In this document: one piece after another, positions 8,478 through 15,888 of the stretch
How positions within the stretch are numbered: the first letter of the stretch is position 1
Layout of the letters: the number at the start of each line of letters is the position of its first letter
From: Bacillota bacterium
Lineage (GTDB): Bacteria > Bacillota > Bacilli > Paenibacillales > NBRC-103111
Assembly (NCBI GenBank): GCA_023393235.1
Contig: JAEWMH010000013.1
Coordinates: 1 to 56,254, forward strand
Length of the DNA stretch: 56,254 nt
Reading direction: 5' to 3'
The notes under the pieces: generated by a model
What the model was told of the DNA's origin: nothing
What the model saw: the letters and a program-made list of their open reading frames with translations, nothing else
The model's database searches: none
Program-made: the position numbers and the translations under genes

Positions 8478-8635
8478 GGCGTGTCTGAAAACTCGATGAG
8501 GGCATCTTTCATCGCCTTTTCGTCCCTTGCTGCGTTACTTTCCCTTGACGTACCCCCGGTACGCCTGCGGAAAAGTGCCTTGCCATGAACGAAAATTCGT
8601 TAAAATCTGCTCCTCTCGGAGTTTTCAGACACGCC
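8478..8635. mobile_element. 158-bp palindromic MITE-like element
   Basis: The ends are perfect 17-bp inverted repeats, ggcgtgtctgaaaactc at 8478-8494 and its complement at 8619-8635. The interior also pairs imperfectly all the way to a centre at gtacccccggtac, so the whole element can fold into one long hairpin. It codes for nothing. The flanks do not show an unambiguous target duplication (tag on the left, taa on the right). It lies 26 bases from the epimerase start codon and separates that gene from the lacI promoter region. Confidence 0.7.
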
Positions 8636-8658
8636 TAATTACGACCAGTGTAAACCTG

Positions 8659-8729
8659 CTATTTTGCTAACGTCAATGAAAAATAGGCTAACAAAATATC
8701 TTGTAAACCGCTCCTGCTTCCGTTAGTAT
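8659..8729 (+). promoter_or_regulatory. Probable promoter and operator-like repeat of the lacI-type gene
   Basis: A ttgtaa box at 8701-8706 and a tagtat box at 8724-8729 are 17 bases apart. Just upstream lies an inverted repeat, ctatttt (8659-8665) with aaaatag (8680-8686), and two direct gctaac copies. This is a plausible binding site for the adjacent regulator, acting on its own gene and perhaps on the divergent epimerase gene. Confidence 0.4.
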
Positions 8730-8765
8730 AAGTGGTATTGAAATAGACGGAACAAGGGGGTACCC

Positions 8766-9848
8766 ATGGGCAAAAAGGTAAGCATGCAGCAGATTGCGGA
8801 TAAGGTGGGCTTGTCCAAGTATGCTGTATCCAAGGCTTTGGCAGGTAAAAGCGGGGTTAGCGCCAAAACCAGGGAGCGGATAATTGAAGCCGCCACCCAG
8901 CTGGGGTATTTGAAGCAGCAGAAGCTTCAAAGAAGTGCGGGTGAACAAACTAAATCCGGACCTGCAGCCGCGTCAGATTACCGGTTAGAGCCAAACAAAC
9001 GGGCGGTAGTAGCTGTATTGATGCCTAACGTTAGGTTGCAGAATATGGACTCGGGGTTTTGGGGTGTCATTGTAAATGGAATCGGCTATGCTTTGTCCCG
9101 GTTGAATCTGGGTATGCTGATTCTGACAGAACACACTGCGGAGCATCTGCAAACGCTGCTGAAGCCGGATCGGCTTCTGGGGGTGATCGGCGTTGGCGAT
9201 ATCTCCACCGCAATGCTGTTGGAGCTGCACCGTCTGGGTTTGCCCTTCGTATTGACGGATCATGAGGATTCCCTGGTGCCGTCCGATACGGTGTTTGCCT
9301 CCAATATGGACAGCATGGCCGCATTGACCGGGCATTTGCTGGCGTTGGGCCACAAAACCTTCTGGTTTCTGGGAGATACAGGCTTCTCCAGAAGCTTCAC
9401 GGACAGGTGGATGGGCTATCGCAAGGCTCTGGAGGAGCAGAACATCCAAGTGGAGCCGCGTACAGGCAAGCTGCCGCTTTCGGGAACGGACAGAGAGGCC
9501 AATATCCGCTTTCTTCAGAACCAGCTGGACAGGATGGCAGCCCAAAAACAACCCTTGCCTGCTGCGTGGGTATGCGCCAACGACGAGATTGCTTTGGCTG
9601 CTTTGGAGGTGTTGGAGAAGCGGGGGATCCGGGTTCCGGAGGAGGTGTCCGTTACCGGGTTTGATGATATCGGGGAGAGCCGTGAGGGCCGGGTTCCGTT
9701 GACCACCGTTCATGTCAAAAAGGTGCAGCTGGGGGAAAGGGCGGTTGCGGCTCTTTTGGACCGTACCCGGCAGCCGGACAAACCCTTCGAGAAAATCAGC
9801 TTGGCCTGTGAGCTGATCATTCGCAGCTCCACTGCCGGGCAAGCATAA
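8766..9848 (+). CDS. LacI-family transcriptional regulator
   Basis: A 360-residue regulator. The N-terminal helix-turn-helix is seen as SMQQIADKVGLSKYAVSKAL, with the hinge region following at LGYLKQQ, and residues of about 80-355 form the periplasmic-binding-protein-like sugar sensor (GVIGVGDIS, VTGFDDIGESREGRVPLTTV). Members repress sugar genes until a sugar binds. The hinge linker is somewhat longer than usual (rich in Q, S, G, A). The gene is divergent from the mannan genes and is followed by the ABC importer genes, so it could govern either or both. An aaggggg ribosome site lies before the ATG. Confidence 0.92.
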   Translation: MGKKVSMQQIADKVGLSKYAVSKALAGKSGVSAKTRERIIEAATQLGYLKQQKLQRSAGEQTKSGPAAASDYRLEPNKRAVVAVLMPNVRLQNMDSGFWGVIVNGIGYALSRLNLGMLILTEHTAEHLQTLLKPDRLLGVIGVGDISTAMLLELHRLGLPFVLTDHEDSLVPSDTVFASNMDSMAALTGHLLALGHKTFWFLGDTGFSRSFTDRWMGYRKALEEQNIQVEPRTGKLPLSGTDREANIRFLQNQLDRMAAQKQPLPAAWVCANDEIALAALEVLEKRGIRVPEEVSVTGFDDIGESREGRVPLTTVHVKKVQLGERAVAALLDRTRQPDKPFEKISLACELIIRSSTAGQA

Positions 9849-9875
9849 TGTAAATCCCGTTTGCCATGCGAAGGT

Positions 9876-9894
9876 AACATACAGGACGTATGTT
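9876..9894 (+). terminator. Small hairpin directly after the lacI-type gene
   Basis: aacatac and gtatgtt form a perfect 7-bp stem around a 5-base loop, 28 bases after the stop codon, followed by a short ttcatcc run. It may be a weak terminator or an operator-like palindrome. Confidence 0.35.
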
Positions 9895-10008
9895 TCATCC
9901 AACCTGTTGGGCACAATCCGTGTTGGCCCCGAGAATTTCAGCGGTATCCTGATTGCCGATATAGAGGCAACGTGCTGATTGCTAGAGTATATGAAAAGAC
10001 ATAGATAG

Positions 10009-10043
10009 ACCGGAAACAGGCGCGAGCCGGGTTCCGGTTTTTT
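10009..10043 (+). terminator. Rho-independent terminator upstream of the importer operon
   Basis: accggaaac pairs with gttccggt and is followed by six T bases. It separates the lacI-type gene from the solute-binding protein gene, so the latter must have its own promoter or rely on readthrough. The rest of this 389-base gap holds a caggaa/ttcctg inverted repeat (10075-10096) and a tatgat box at 10138-10143 without a good upstream partner. Confidence 0.8.
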
Positions 10044-10170
10044 ATTTGGCCACGAATAGGAATGTATGTTCTTACAGGAAACATCTTAAATTCCTGCATA
10101 TCAAACTGAAAAAACCGCATACTAAAAATTTTGGGGGTATGATAGTCTTAAATCACGGAAGGGGAATAGC

Positions 10171-10212
10171 ATGAAGCCCAGTACAGGCGAGATTCTCCGG
10201 AAGCAAGCTTGA
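10171..10212 (+). CDS. Possible 13-residue leader peptide
   Basis: A short frame, MKPSTGEILRKQA, begins with ATG and is preceded by the ribosome site ggaagggg 5 bases upstream. It ends 25 bases before the solute-binding protein start, whose own site is ggggagg. It follows the tatgat box by about 28 bases, so it would be on the same transcript. Such a frame may be a translated leader affecting the downstream gene or a chance ORF; the residue content gives no hint of a sensed amino acid. Confidence 0.3.
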   Translation: MKPSTGEILRKQA

Positions 10213-10237
10213 TTATATAAGGGGAGGCTAAATACAA

Positions 10238-11599
10238 ATGGCACTTACCAAAAAAGCGTTAGCAGTATCCGTTTCGGGAGCAATGGCGATATCTCTGGTT
10301 CTGACCGCTTGCGGCGGGGATAAATCCTCCGGCTCGGACGCAAGCCCGGCGGCATCCGCAGGAGCGACAACAGCGGCCAGCACGGCACCGAAGAAGAATG
10401 TGAGCTTCACCATCGGCTACGCCACCGGCGATCCTGCATCCAAACAAGCCATGGCAGACGCTGTAGCGGCGTTCACCAAAGCGAATCCCAATATCAAAAT
10501 TACCGACCTGTCGGAAGGCGGCATGGCTTCTTACCTGGATTGGCTGAAGACCAAGGATGCCGTCGGCGAATTCCCGGATCTGGTGGAGATGCGCGATACC
10601 CAGTTGTTCTCCGAAGCAGGCAAAATCGCCGAGCTTCCAGCCGAATGGCTGAGCCTGTTCTCCGATGCACCGAAGCTGAACGGCAAGAACTGGACGGCGC
10701 CTATCGCAGGCACCGCACCCCAAGGCATTATCTACAGCAAGAAGGCGTATGCTGACGCCGGAGTGACTGCAGAGCCCAAAACCTACGATGAGTTCCTGGC
10801 TATCCAAGAGAAGCTGAAGGCCAAGGGAATCACACCGATCACCTTCGGCGGCAAGGATATTTTCCACTGGGGCTTCTGGATTAATAAATTCTTCATGGAT
10901 GGTATGCTGGCGGATGATCCCAACTGGAACTCCAAACGGACCAAGGGCCAAGCGAGCTTTACGGATCCTGCTCCGCTCCAAGCCATGCAGGACTTCACGG
11001 AATTGTTCACCAAGGGGTATGTGGAAAAAGGCTTCCTGAGCACCGCCGACAATCAGACGGCTTCCATGCTGGTTACAGGCAAAGCCGCCCAGCTGTTCTC
11101 CGGACCCTGGATGTTCTCCCAAATCAGCCAGGCTGATCCCAAGTTCGACTATGGCTGGTACCCGGTGCCGGACCGCAAGGGCAGAGTGATTGTCAACGGT
11201 CTGAACACCCTGCAGGGCTGGTCCATCTCCACCAAGGCCAATGGCGATGCCGACAAAAAAGCGGCGATTACAGAATTTGTGAAGTTCTTCTTTTCCAAGG
11301 ACCAATACACCAAATATATGAAGTCTGTCAACGGCATTCCGACCACCAAGGAAGCGATTACCTATGAGGCCGTTCCGCAAATGCAGCGGGTGCTGGAAGT
11401 CATGAACGACAGCAAAACCATCAAGAGCCTGCAGATTAACTCCTTCTGGGGAGAAAATCAAATGCCTCCGCAATGGCGTAACTGGTTCTACAAGATGGCT
11501 CAGGAATGGCTGACCAAAGGCGACTTCAGCGTGGAATACATGAAGAAGGCCGATGCCGAGTGGGATGCCAATATTAAGGCGAACGCAGCGGGAAAATAA
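10238..11599 (+). CDS. Sugar ABC importer, solute-binding lipoprotein (family 1)
   Basis: A 453-residue lipoprotein. The signal peptide ends in the lipobox LVLTAC with the lipidated cysteine at residue 25, followed by a Ser/Ala/Gly/Thr-rich spacer to about residue 55. The rest is a bacterial type 1 extracellular binding fold, with PDLVEMRD, GTAPQGIIYSKKAY and FSGPWMFSQI typical of CUT1 oligosaccharide binders. It would capture an oligosaccharide outside the membrane and pass it to the two permeases encoded next. A ggggagg site lies 11 bases before the ATG. The ligand is not known; neighbouring mannan genes and a GH28-like gene point to different sugars. Confidence 0.92.
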   Translation: MALTKKALAVSVSGAMAISLVLTACGGDKSSGSDASPAASAGATTAASTAPKKNVSFTIGYATGDPASKQAMADAVAAFTKANPNIKITDLSEGGMASYLDWLKTKDAVGEFPDLVEMRDTQLFSEAGKIAELPAEWLSLFSDAPKLNGKNWTAPIAGTAPQGIIYSKKAYADAGVTAEPKTYDEFLAIQEKLKAKGITPITFGGKDIFHWGFWINKFFMDGMLADDPNWNSKRTKGQASFTDPAPLQAMQDFTELFTKGYVEKGFLSTADNQTASMLVTGKAAQLFSGPWMFSQISQADPKFDYGWYPVPDRKGRVIVNGLNTLQGWSISTKANGDADKKAAITEFVKFFFSKDQYTKYMKSVNGIPTTKEAITYEAVPQMQRVLEVMNDSKTIKSLQINSFWGENQMPPQWRNWFYKMAQEWLTKGDFSVEYMKKADAEWDANIKANAAGK

Positions 11600-11683
11600 G
11601 ATGAACAGGGAATGGGGCAACCTTCCCGGCAAATCCGGGCAAGGCGGCCCCTTCCTTAAATAGCTGTTCTTAGGAGTGAGAGT

Positions 11684-12610
11684 ATGGCAAATACAGAGAC
11701 CATTCAAGCTGCAACAACCAGGGCGGTGTCCAAAAAGAAAAAGTGGCCTGCTTTCTCAATATTGTTCATTCTGCCTTCATTTATCTTGTATACCTTGTTC
11801 GTGATTTATCCGACCTTAAACAGCTTTAATTTGAGCTTCACCAACTGGGATGGGGTCAGCGACACCATTCATTACATCGGTTTTGATAATTTTGTGGAAA
11901 TGTTCCACAGTGAGCGTGTCTATAATGCTTTGAAAAATACATTGATTATCTCCATCTCCCTGGTGGTGCTGGAGAATATTCTGGCCATTATGCTGGCGAT
12001 GCTGGTGGATCAGGTAAAGTGGTTCAAGAATCTCTTCCGCAGTATTTTCTATTTCCCGGTGCTGCTGAGCGGCATTGTAATGGGTTTTGTATGGGCCATT
12101 ATTTTTAACTACAACTTCGGCGTCATCAATCAGCTTCTGGAGCGGATCGGGCTGGATAGTCTGAAGGTGGACTGGCTGGGGAGCCCTAAATATGCCCTGT
12201 TGGCCATTATTATCACTACCGTCTGGAAGGGCGCCGGATATTATATGATTATTTATCTGGCCGGTCTTCAGGGTATCCCCCCTGAGCTTCATGAGGCAGC
12301 GGCCATTGACGGAGCCAACCGTTGGCAGCAATTCCGGCACGTAACCTTCCCTTTGCTGGCAGGGGCTATGACAGTATCCGTGATGCTTTCGATGATCAGC
12401 GCTTTGAAAATCTTCGACCAGATTGCCGTTATGACCGACGGGGGTCCGGGGTTTGCCACGGAAACTCTCACGTATATCGTGTACAAGGTTGGCTTCGGCG
12501 AGCTGCGGCAGGGCTACGGCACTGCATTGTCTCTGGTATTATTCGTCCTGATTCTCGTCGTATCCTTAATTCAGGCCAAGTTGCTGCGGCAGCGGGAGGT
12601 GCAAATGTAA
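11684..12610 (+). CDS. Sugar ABC importer permease, MsmF/MalF type
   Basis: A 308-residue inner-membrane protein with six predicted membrane segments, the first at about residues 25-47 (FSILFILPSFILYTLFVIYP). The coupling helix that meets the ATPase carries the EAA motif EAAAIDGANRW near residue 205. No ATPase gene is in the operon, which is usual in Firmicutes that share one MsmX/MsiK-type ATPase among several importers. The stop is followed by the next permease start after one base, so the two are translationally linked. An aggagtgag site lies before the ATG. Confidence 0.92.
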   Translation: MANTETIQAATTRAVSKKKKWPAFSILFILPSFILYTLFVIYPTLNSFNLSFTNWDGVSDTIHYIGFDNFVEMFHSERVYNALKNTLIISISLVVLENILAIMLAMLVDQVKWFKNLFRSIFYFPVLLSGIVMGFVWAIIFNYNFGVINQLLERIGLDSLKVDWLGSPKYALLAIIITTVWKGAGYYMIIYLAGLQGIPPELHEAAAIDGANRWQQFRHVTFPLLAGAMTVSVMLSMISALKIFDQIAVMTDGGPGFATETLTYIVYKVGFGELRQGYGTALSLVLFVLILVVSLIQAKLLRQREVQM

Positions 12611-12611
12611 G

Positions 12612-13439
12612 ATGAACAAATCTAAGAAATGGATCGATATCGCATTATTGGTTTTAGCCATCTTATTGGGCATCTTCTTCTTCTTCCCGGTATACTTCAG
12701 CCTGATTTCGGCCTTTAAATCCAATGGTGAAATTTTGCGGGATGCCATTGCTCTGCCGTCAAGCTTCTATCTGGAAAGTTTCAAATACTTGCTTACGGAG
12801 ACAGATTTTCCAAGAGCTATGTTAAACAGTCTAATATTAACGGTTGTGTCCATTGCCTTCATGATTTTGCTCATTCCTATGGCGGCGTATGCCATTGAAC
12901 GGACCAAACGAAAGTGGAGCAATGCGGTGTATGTGTATTACCTGGCAGGTATGATGATTCCATTCCAGGTATATATGATTCCCCTCTTTAAGGAAATGCG
13001 TACATTGGGGCTGTATGGAACCTTAACCGCCCCGATTCTGATTTATATTTCCGGCTCGGTGGGGATGGGCGTGCTGCTCTTCACCAGCTTCATCAAGGGT
13101 ATTCCGGCGGAAATTGAGGAGGCGGCAGCCATCGACGGCTGCTCCCGGTTCCGGATTTTCTGGCAAATTGTGTTCCCGCTGTTGGGTCCCTGTACGGCAA
13201 GTATGGTGGTGCTGCAGGGTCTTGGAATCTGGAACGACTTCCTGATGCCCAGCCTGATCCTCCATTCGGACAAACGGACCATGATTGTGGAAATCTTCAA
13301 ATTTGTCGGCGAGCTGGCCTCCCAGTGGGATATGGTGTTCGCCGGAACCACAATGTCCATTATTCCGGTGCTGATCGTCTTTATTGCCTTGCAGAAGTAT
13401 TTTGTCAAAGGAATTGCCGCAGGCGCCACAAAAGGGTAA
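12612..13439 (+). CDS. Sugar ABC importer permease, MsmG/MalG type
   Basis: The 275-residue partner permease, again with six membrane segments and the EAA motif EAAAIDGCSRF near residue 171. The C-terminal segment ends in KYFVKGIAAGATKG, the usual end for this family. It forms the transmembrane pore with the product of the preceding gene. A terminator follows at once, so the GH28-like gene downstream probably has partly separate expression. Confidence 0.92.
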   Translation: MNKSKKWIDIALLVLAILLGIFFFFPVYFSLISAFKSNGEILRDAIALPSSFYLESFKYLLTETDFPRAMLNSLILTVVSIAFMILLIPMAAYAIERTKRKWSNAVYVYYLAGMMIPFQVYMIPLFKEMRTLGLYGTLTAPILIYISGSVGMGVLLFTSFIKGIPAEIEEAAAIDGCSRFRIFWQIVFPLLGPCTASMVVLQGLGIWNDFLMPSLILHSDKRTMIVEIFKFVGELASQWDMVFAGTTMSIIPVLIVFIALQKYFVKGIAAGATKG

Positions 13440-13449
13440 ACCCATTCAT

Positions 13450-13485
13450 AAGCCGCTTCTGGAGTGTTCAGGGGCGGTTTTTACC
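13450..13485 (+). terminator. Rho-independent terminator after the first importer
   Basis: ccgcttctg pairs with caggggcgg (two G-T wobble pairs) and is followed by a five-T run. It lies 13 bases after the permease stop. Confidence 0.75.
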
Positions 13486-13597
13486 CCATTTCGGATGAAA
13501 AATCGGGGTGATCGTTAAAAAAACCATCCTGAAGGGGCTCGGCCTTGAAGGTAGAATAGGTTGGAAGTTTATGTCCAGAGAGAGAGGAACCAATCCG

Positions 13598-15061
13598 ATG
13601 AACAAAGTGGTTGTGTATGAGGCTCCCAAGGGAGCGGTTGGCCGGGAGGATTTCGCCGTGCGTGTCCGGGTGCCCGGAGGAGAATGGCAGGACGTATTCG
13701 TGTATGAAGTGAAGGTGGATATGCATGAGGTGCGGCGCGCTTCCATGGTTTATTTTGATATGTCGGGAACCGTGGAGGTAGAGGTGGAAGGTTTGTTGGA
13801 GCCTGTGGAGCAGGCGATGATCCGGCCGCTGTCTGTCGGGATAGTGTACCGCAGGGAGGGGAACCGGATTAGCTTCAGTCTGGACCGTCCGCGGAAGCTG
13901 TCCATTGAGGTGAACGGCCAACGTTTCTCCAATCTGCATCTGTTTGCCAATCCGCTGGAAACGGATGTGCCCGACCCGGAAGCGGATCACGTGCTGTTTT
14001 TGAAGCCCGCCATCCACCGGACGGAGGATATTTACCGTTTGGCCCAAACCCCCAAAGGGCCAGACGGCAAAACGCCGGATACACTGTATTTCGGACCCGG
14101 CTTCCATTGGCTGGAGGAGGGGATTCTGCGTATCCCCTCCGGTACCACCGTCTATGTGGCGGGCGGAGCCGTTGTGGCAGGCTCCTTTGTTTGCGAGCGG
14201 GTGGAGGATGTGGTGATCCGCGGCAGAGGGGTGCTGTATCTGGGGGATTATCACCGGTTTTCGGCGCTGCGGGGTGTCCGCATTGTGTTCTCCCGGAATA
14301 TTGAAGTGGAGGGCATCATTGCTGTTGATCCTCCACATTACAGCATTTATCTGGGGAAATCGGAGCATGTCCGCATCCGCAACTTCAAATCCTTCAGCAC
14401 CCGCGGCTGGTCCGACGGCATCGATATGATGGCCTGTTCCCACATTGAGATTGACGATGTTTTCCTGCGAACCTCGGATGATTGCATCGCCATTTACGGG
14501 ACACGCTGGGATTATGTGGGGGACACCCGGCATGTGACGGTGCGTAATTCGGTGTTTTGGGCGGATGTGGCCCACCCGTTAATGATTGGCACTCATGGGG
14601 ACCATCACCGTGACGGGGATACCATCGAGGATGTGCTGTTTGAGAATATCGACATTCTGGAGCATCATGAGCCCCAGCTTAATTATATGGGCGTTATGGC
14701 CATCAATGCCGGGGACAAAAACACGGTGCGCAAGGTGGTTTACCGGAATATACGGGTGGAGGATTTTGAGCTGGGGCGGCTTGTGGACATCCGGGTGATC
14801 TGGAATAAGGATTATAATCCCGTGCCGGGCAGACGGATCGAGGATATCCGGTTTGAAGGAATTGAATATAACGGCGCTAACCGGAACCCCAGTCAGATAT
14901 TCGGATTTGACGGGGAACGGACGGTGTCGGGAGTCCGGTTCTCCGGGCTGCGTATCAATGGTGCAGAAATTCTGGACCCGGTGCAGGGGAAATTCGAGAT
15001 GAATGGTTATACTGCGGACGTAACGTTCCACCCGCTGGAGGGGGAGGGGACCGATAGCTGA
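13598..15061 (+). CDS. Cytosolic GH28-like glycosidase (pectin-lyase fold), paralogue 1
   Basis: A 487-residue protein without signal peptide. Residues 1-125 form a beta-rich N-terminal domain; from about 140 a right-handed beta-helix follows (LYFGPGFHWLEEGILRIPSG, VVIRGRGVLYLGD). GH28-type active-site parts are visible: SDGIDMM (D273, D276), TSDDCIAIYG (D294, D295) and GTHGDH (H333). GH28 enzymes hydrolyse galacturonide or rhamnose links by inversion. A second gene of the same build lies at 25392, also next to an ABC importer. The start at 13598 aligns with that paralogue and has agagagagg 9 bases upstream; an in-frame ATG at 13571 is the alternative. Lack of secretion suggests it acts on imported oligosaccharides. 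The substrate is unknown. Confidence 0.75.
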   Translation: MNKVVVYEAPKGAVGREDFAVRVRVPGGEWQDVFVYEVKVDMHEVRRASMVYFDMSGTVEVEVEGLLEPVEQAMIRPLSVGIVYRREGNRISFSLDRPRKLSIEVNGQRFSNLHLFANPLETDVPDPEADHVLFLKPAIHRTEDIYRLAQTPKGPDGKTPDTLYFGPGFHWLEEGILRIPSGTTVYVAGGAVVAGSFVCERVEDVVIRGRGVLYLGDYHRFSALRGVRIVFSRNIEVEGIIAVDPPHYSIYLGKSEHVRIRNFKSFSTRGWSDGIDMMACSHIEIDDVFLRTSDDCIAIYGTRWDYVGDTRHVTVRNSVFWADVAHPLMIGTHGDHHRDGDTIEDVLFENIDILEHHEPQLNYMGVMAINAGDKNTVRKVVYRNIRVEDFELGRLVDIRVIWNKDYNPVPGRRIEDIRFEGIEYNGANRNPSQIFGFDGERTVSGVRFSGLRINGAEILDPVQGKFEMNGYTADVTFHPLEGEGTDS

Positions 15062-15888
15062 ACGAGAATAAACGAGGGACAGAAGGACGGGCACTGTGCG
15101 AGGAAAAGGTCCAGAAGGCTGACCGTGGATAAACGCGGATATAAGGTCGGTCACTAATTCGCCGGACGGTCAGCTCTGAATGACGTTGGGGCTAACGACG
15201 TCGTGACCACCTCGATCGCCTGCCTTGCGAACGGAATTGACGGTTACGTGGCAATTATAGAACATTCCGCTGCCTTTAGCGGAAGCAAATTTCCGTTATC
15301 TGGCACAGCGCCACTGTGGGTGATACATTAGCGGAAGCGGATTTCCGCTATCCGGGGTATTTGCTCCGGCAGTTGGGAAAGGCAGCAGCAATAGCGGAAA
15401 ATCGGTTCCGCAATTCGCTATGTTGATGCTGGTAGAAGGACAATAACGGAAAAAGCATTCCGTTATTGTCGCTGCTCTACTAGTGGTGGTGGAAATGTCT
15501 GGTGGATGGAGCCGCGTAACGCTAACTGAGCATTGTAGCTCCAACTGGTGCGCTGTGTACCTGCTTTTAAACTAATATGATGGTGTGTATTTGGGATAGC
15601 GGAAGACCCCCTTCCGTTATTCGCGGAAATACCGGCTTAACTAGCAAATGTTGACGCTTACATGGCCAGGGGGCGGGGGCGGCAAGGTTCGATAAGGTGC
15701 AGCAAGGGAAGCAAGGTGCAACAGACGGAAGCATAGATGCTTATGTTTGTTCAAAAGGTGCCAGGTTCCGCCACCGTTCGCCACCGCTCCACCACCGGAC
15801 AACACCCCGGTTGGGCTTTCACCCGCCAACCTGCTATGATAGAGCAAGCATAAGGACTTACCACTCACCTGCTGGGGAGGGGCTCACG
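15062..15888. repeat. 827-base non-coding gap with five short palindromes
   Basis: Five hairpins share the arms tagcggaa and ttccgcta/ttccgtta around loops of 6-7 bases. They lie at 15277-15298, 15329-15350, 15392-15413, 15444-15465 and 15597-15619. Start-to-start steps are 52, 63, 52 and 153 bases (about three times 51). The third has a degenerate right arm and the fourth uses taacggaa. Earlier in the gap ctgaccgt/acggtcag (near 15118 and 15166) can pair, as can gacgt/acgtc near 15184-15203. No coding frame with a ribosome site is seen before the kinase gene. Confidence 0.65.
15811..15840 (+). promoter_or_regulatory. Probable promoter of the sensor kinase/response regulator pair
   Basis: ttgggc at 15811-15816 and tatgat at 15835-15840 are 18 bases apart, and the second box has an upstream tgc extension (extended -10). 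Transcription would start near 15847, which agrees with translation from the TTG at 15889. Confidence 0.5.

Noticed and set aside
8478..8635. Insertion sequence
   Set aside because: Too short and without a transposase frame; only a non-autonomous MITE-like reading is supported.
10259..11707. Open frame of 482 codons on the minus strand opposite the solute-binding protein gene
   Set aside because: Antisense shadow of a well-supported lipoprotein gene; no family motif.
13598..15061. Plain secreted polygalacturonase
   Set aside because: No signal peptide, an additional N-terminal domain, and a paralogue tied to importers point to a cytosolic role; pectin activity should not be assumed.
15277..15619. 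CRISPR array
   Set aside because: Repeats are short palindromes (about 22 bases) with variable loops, uneven spacing and no cas genes nearby.
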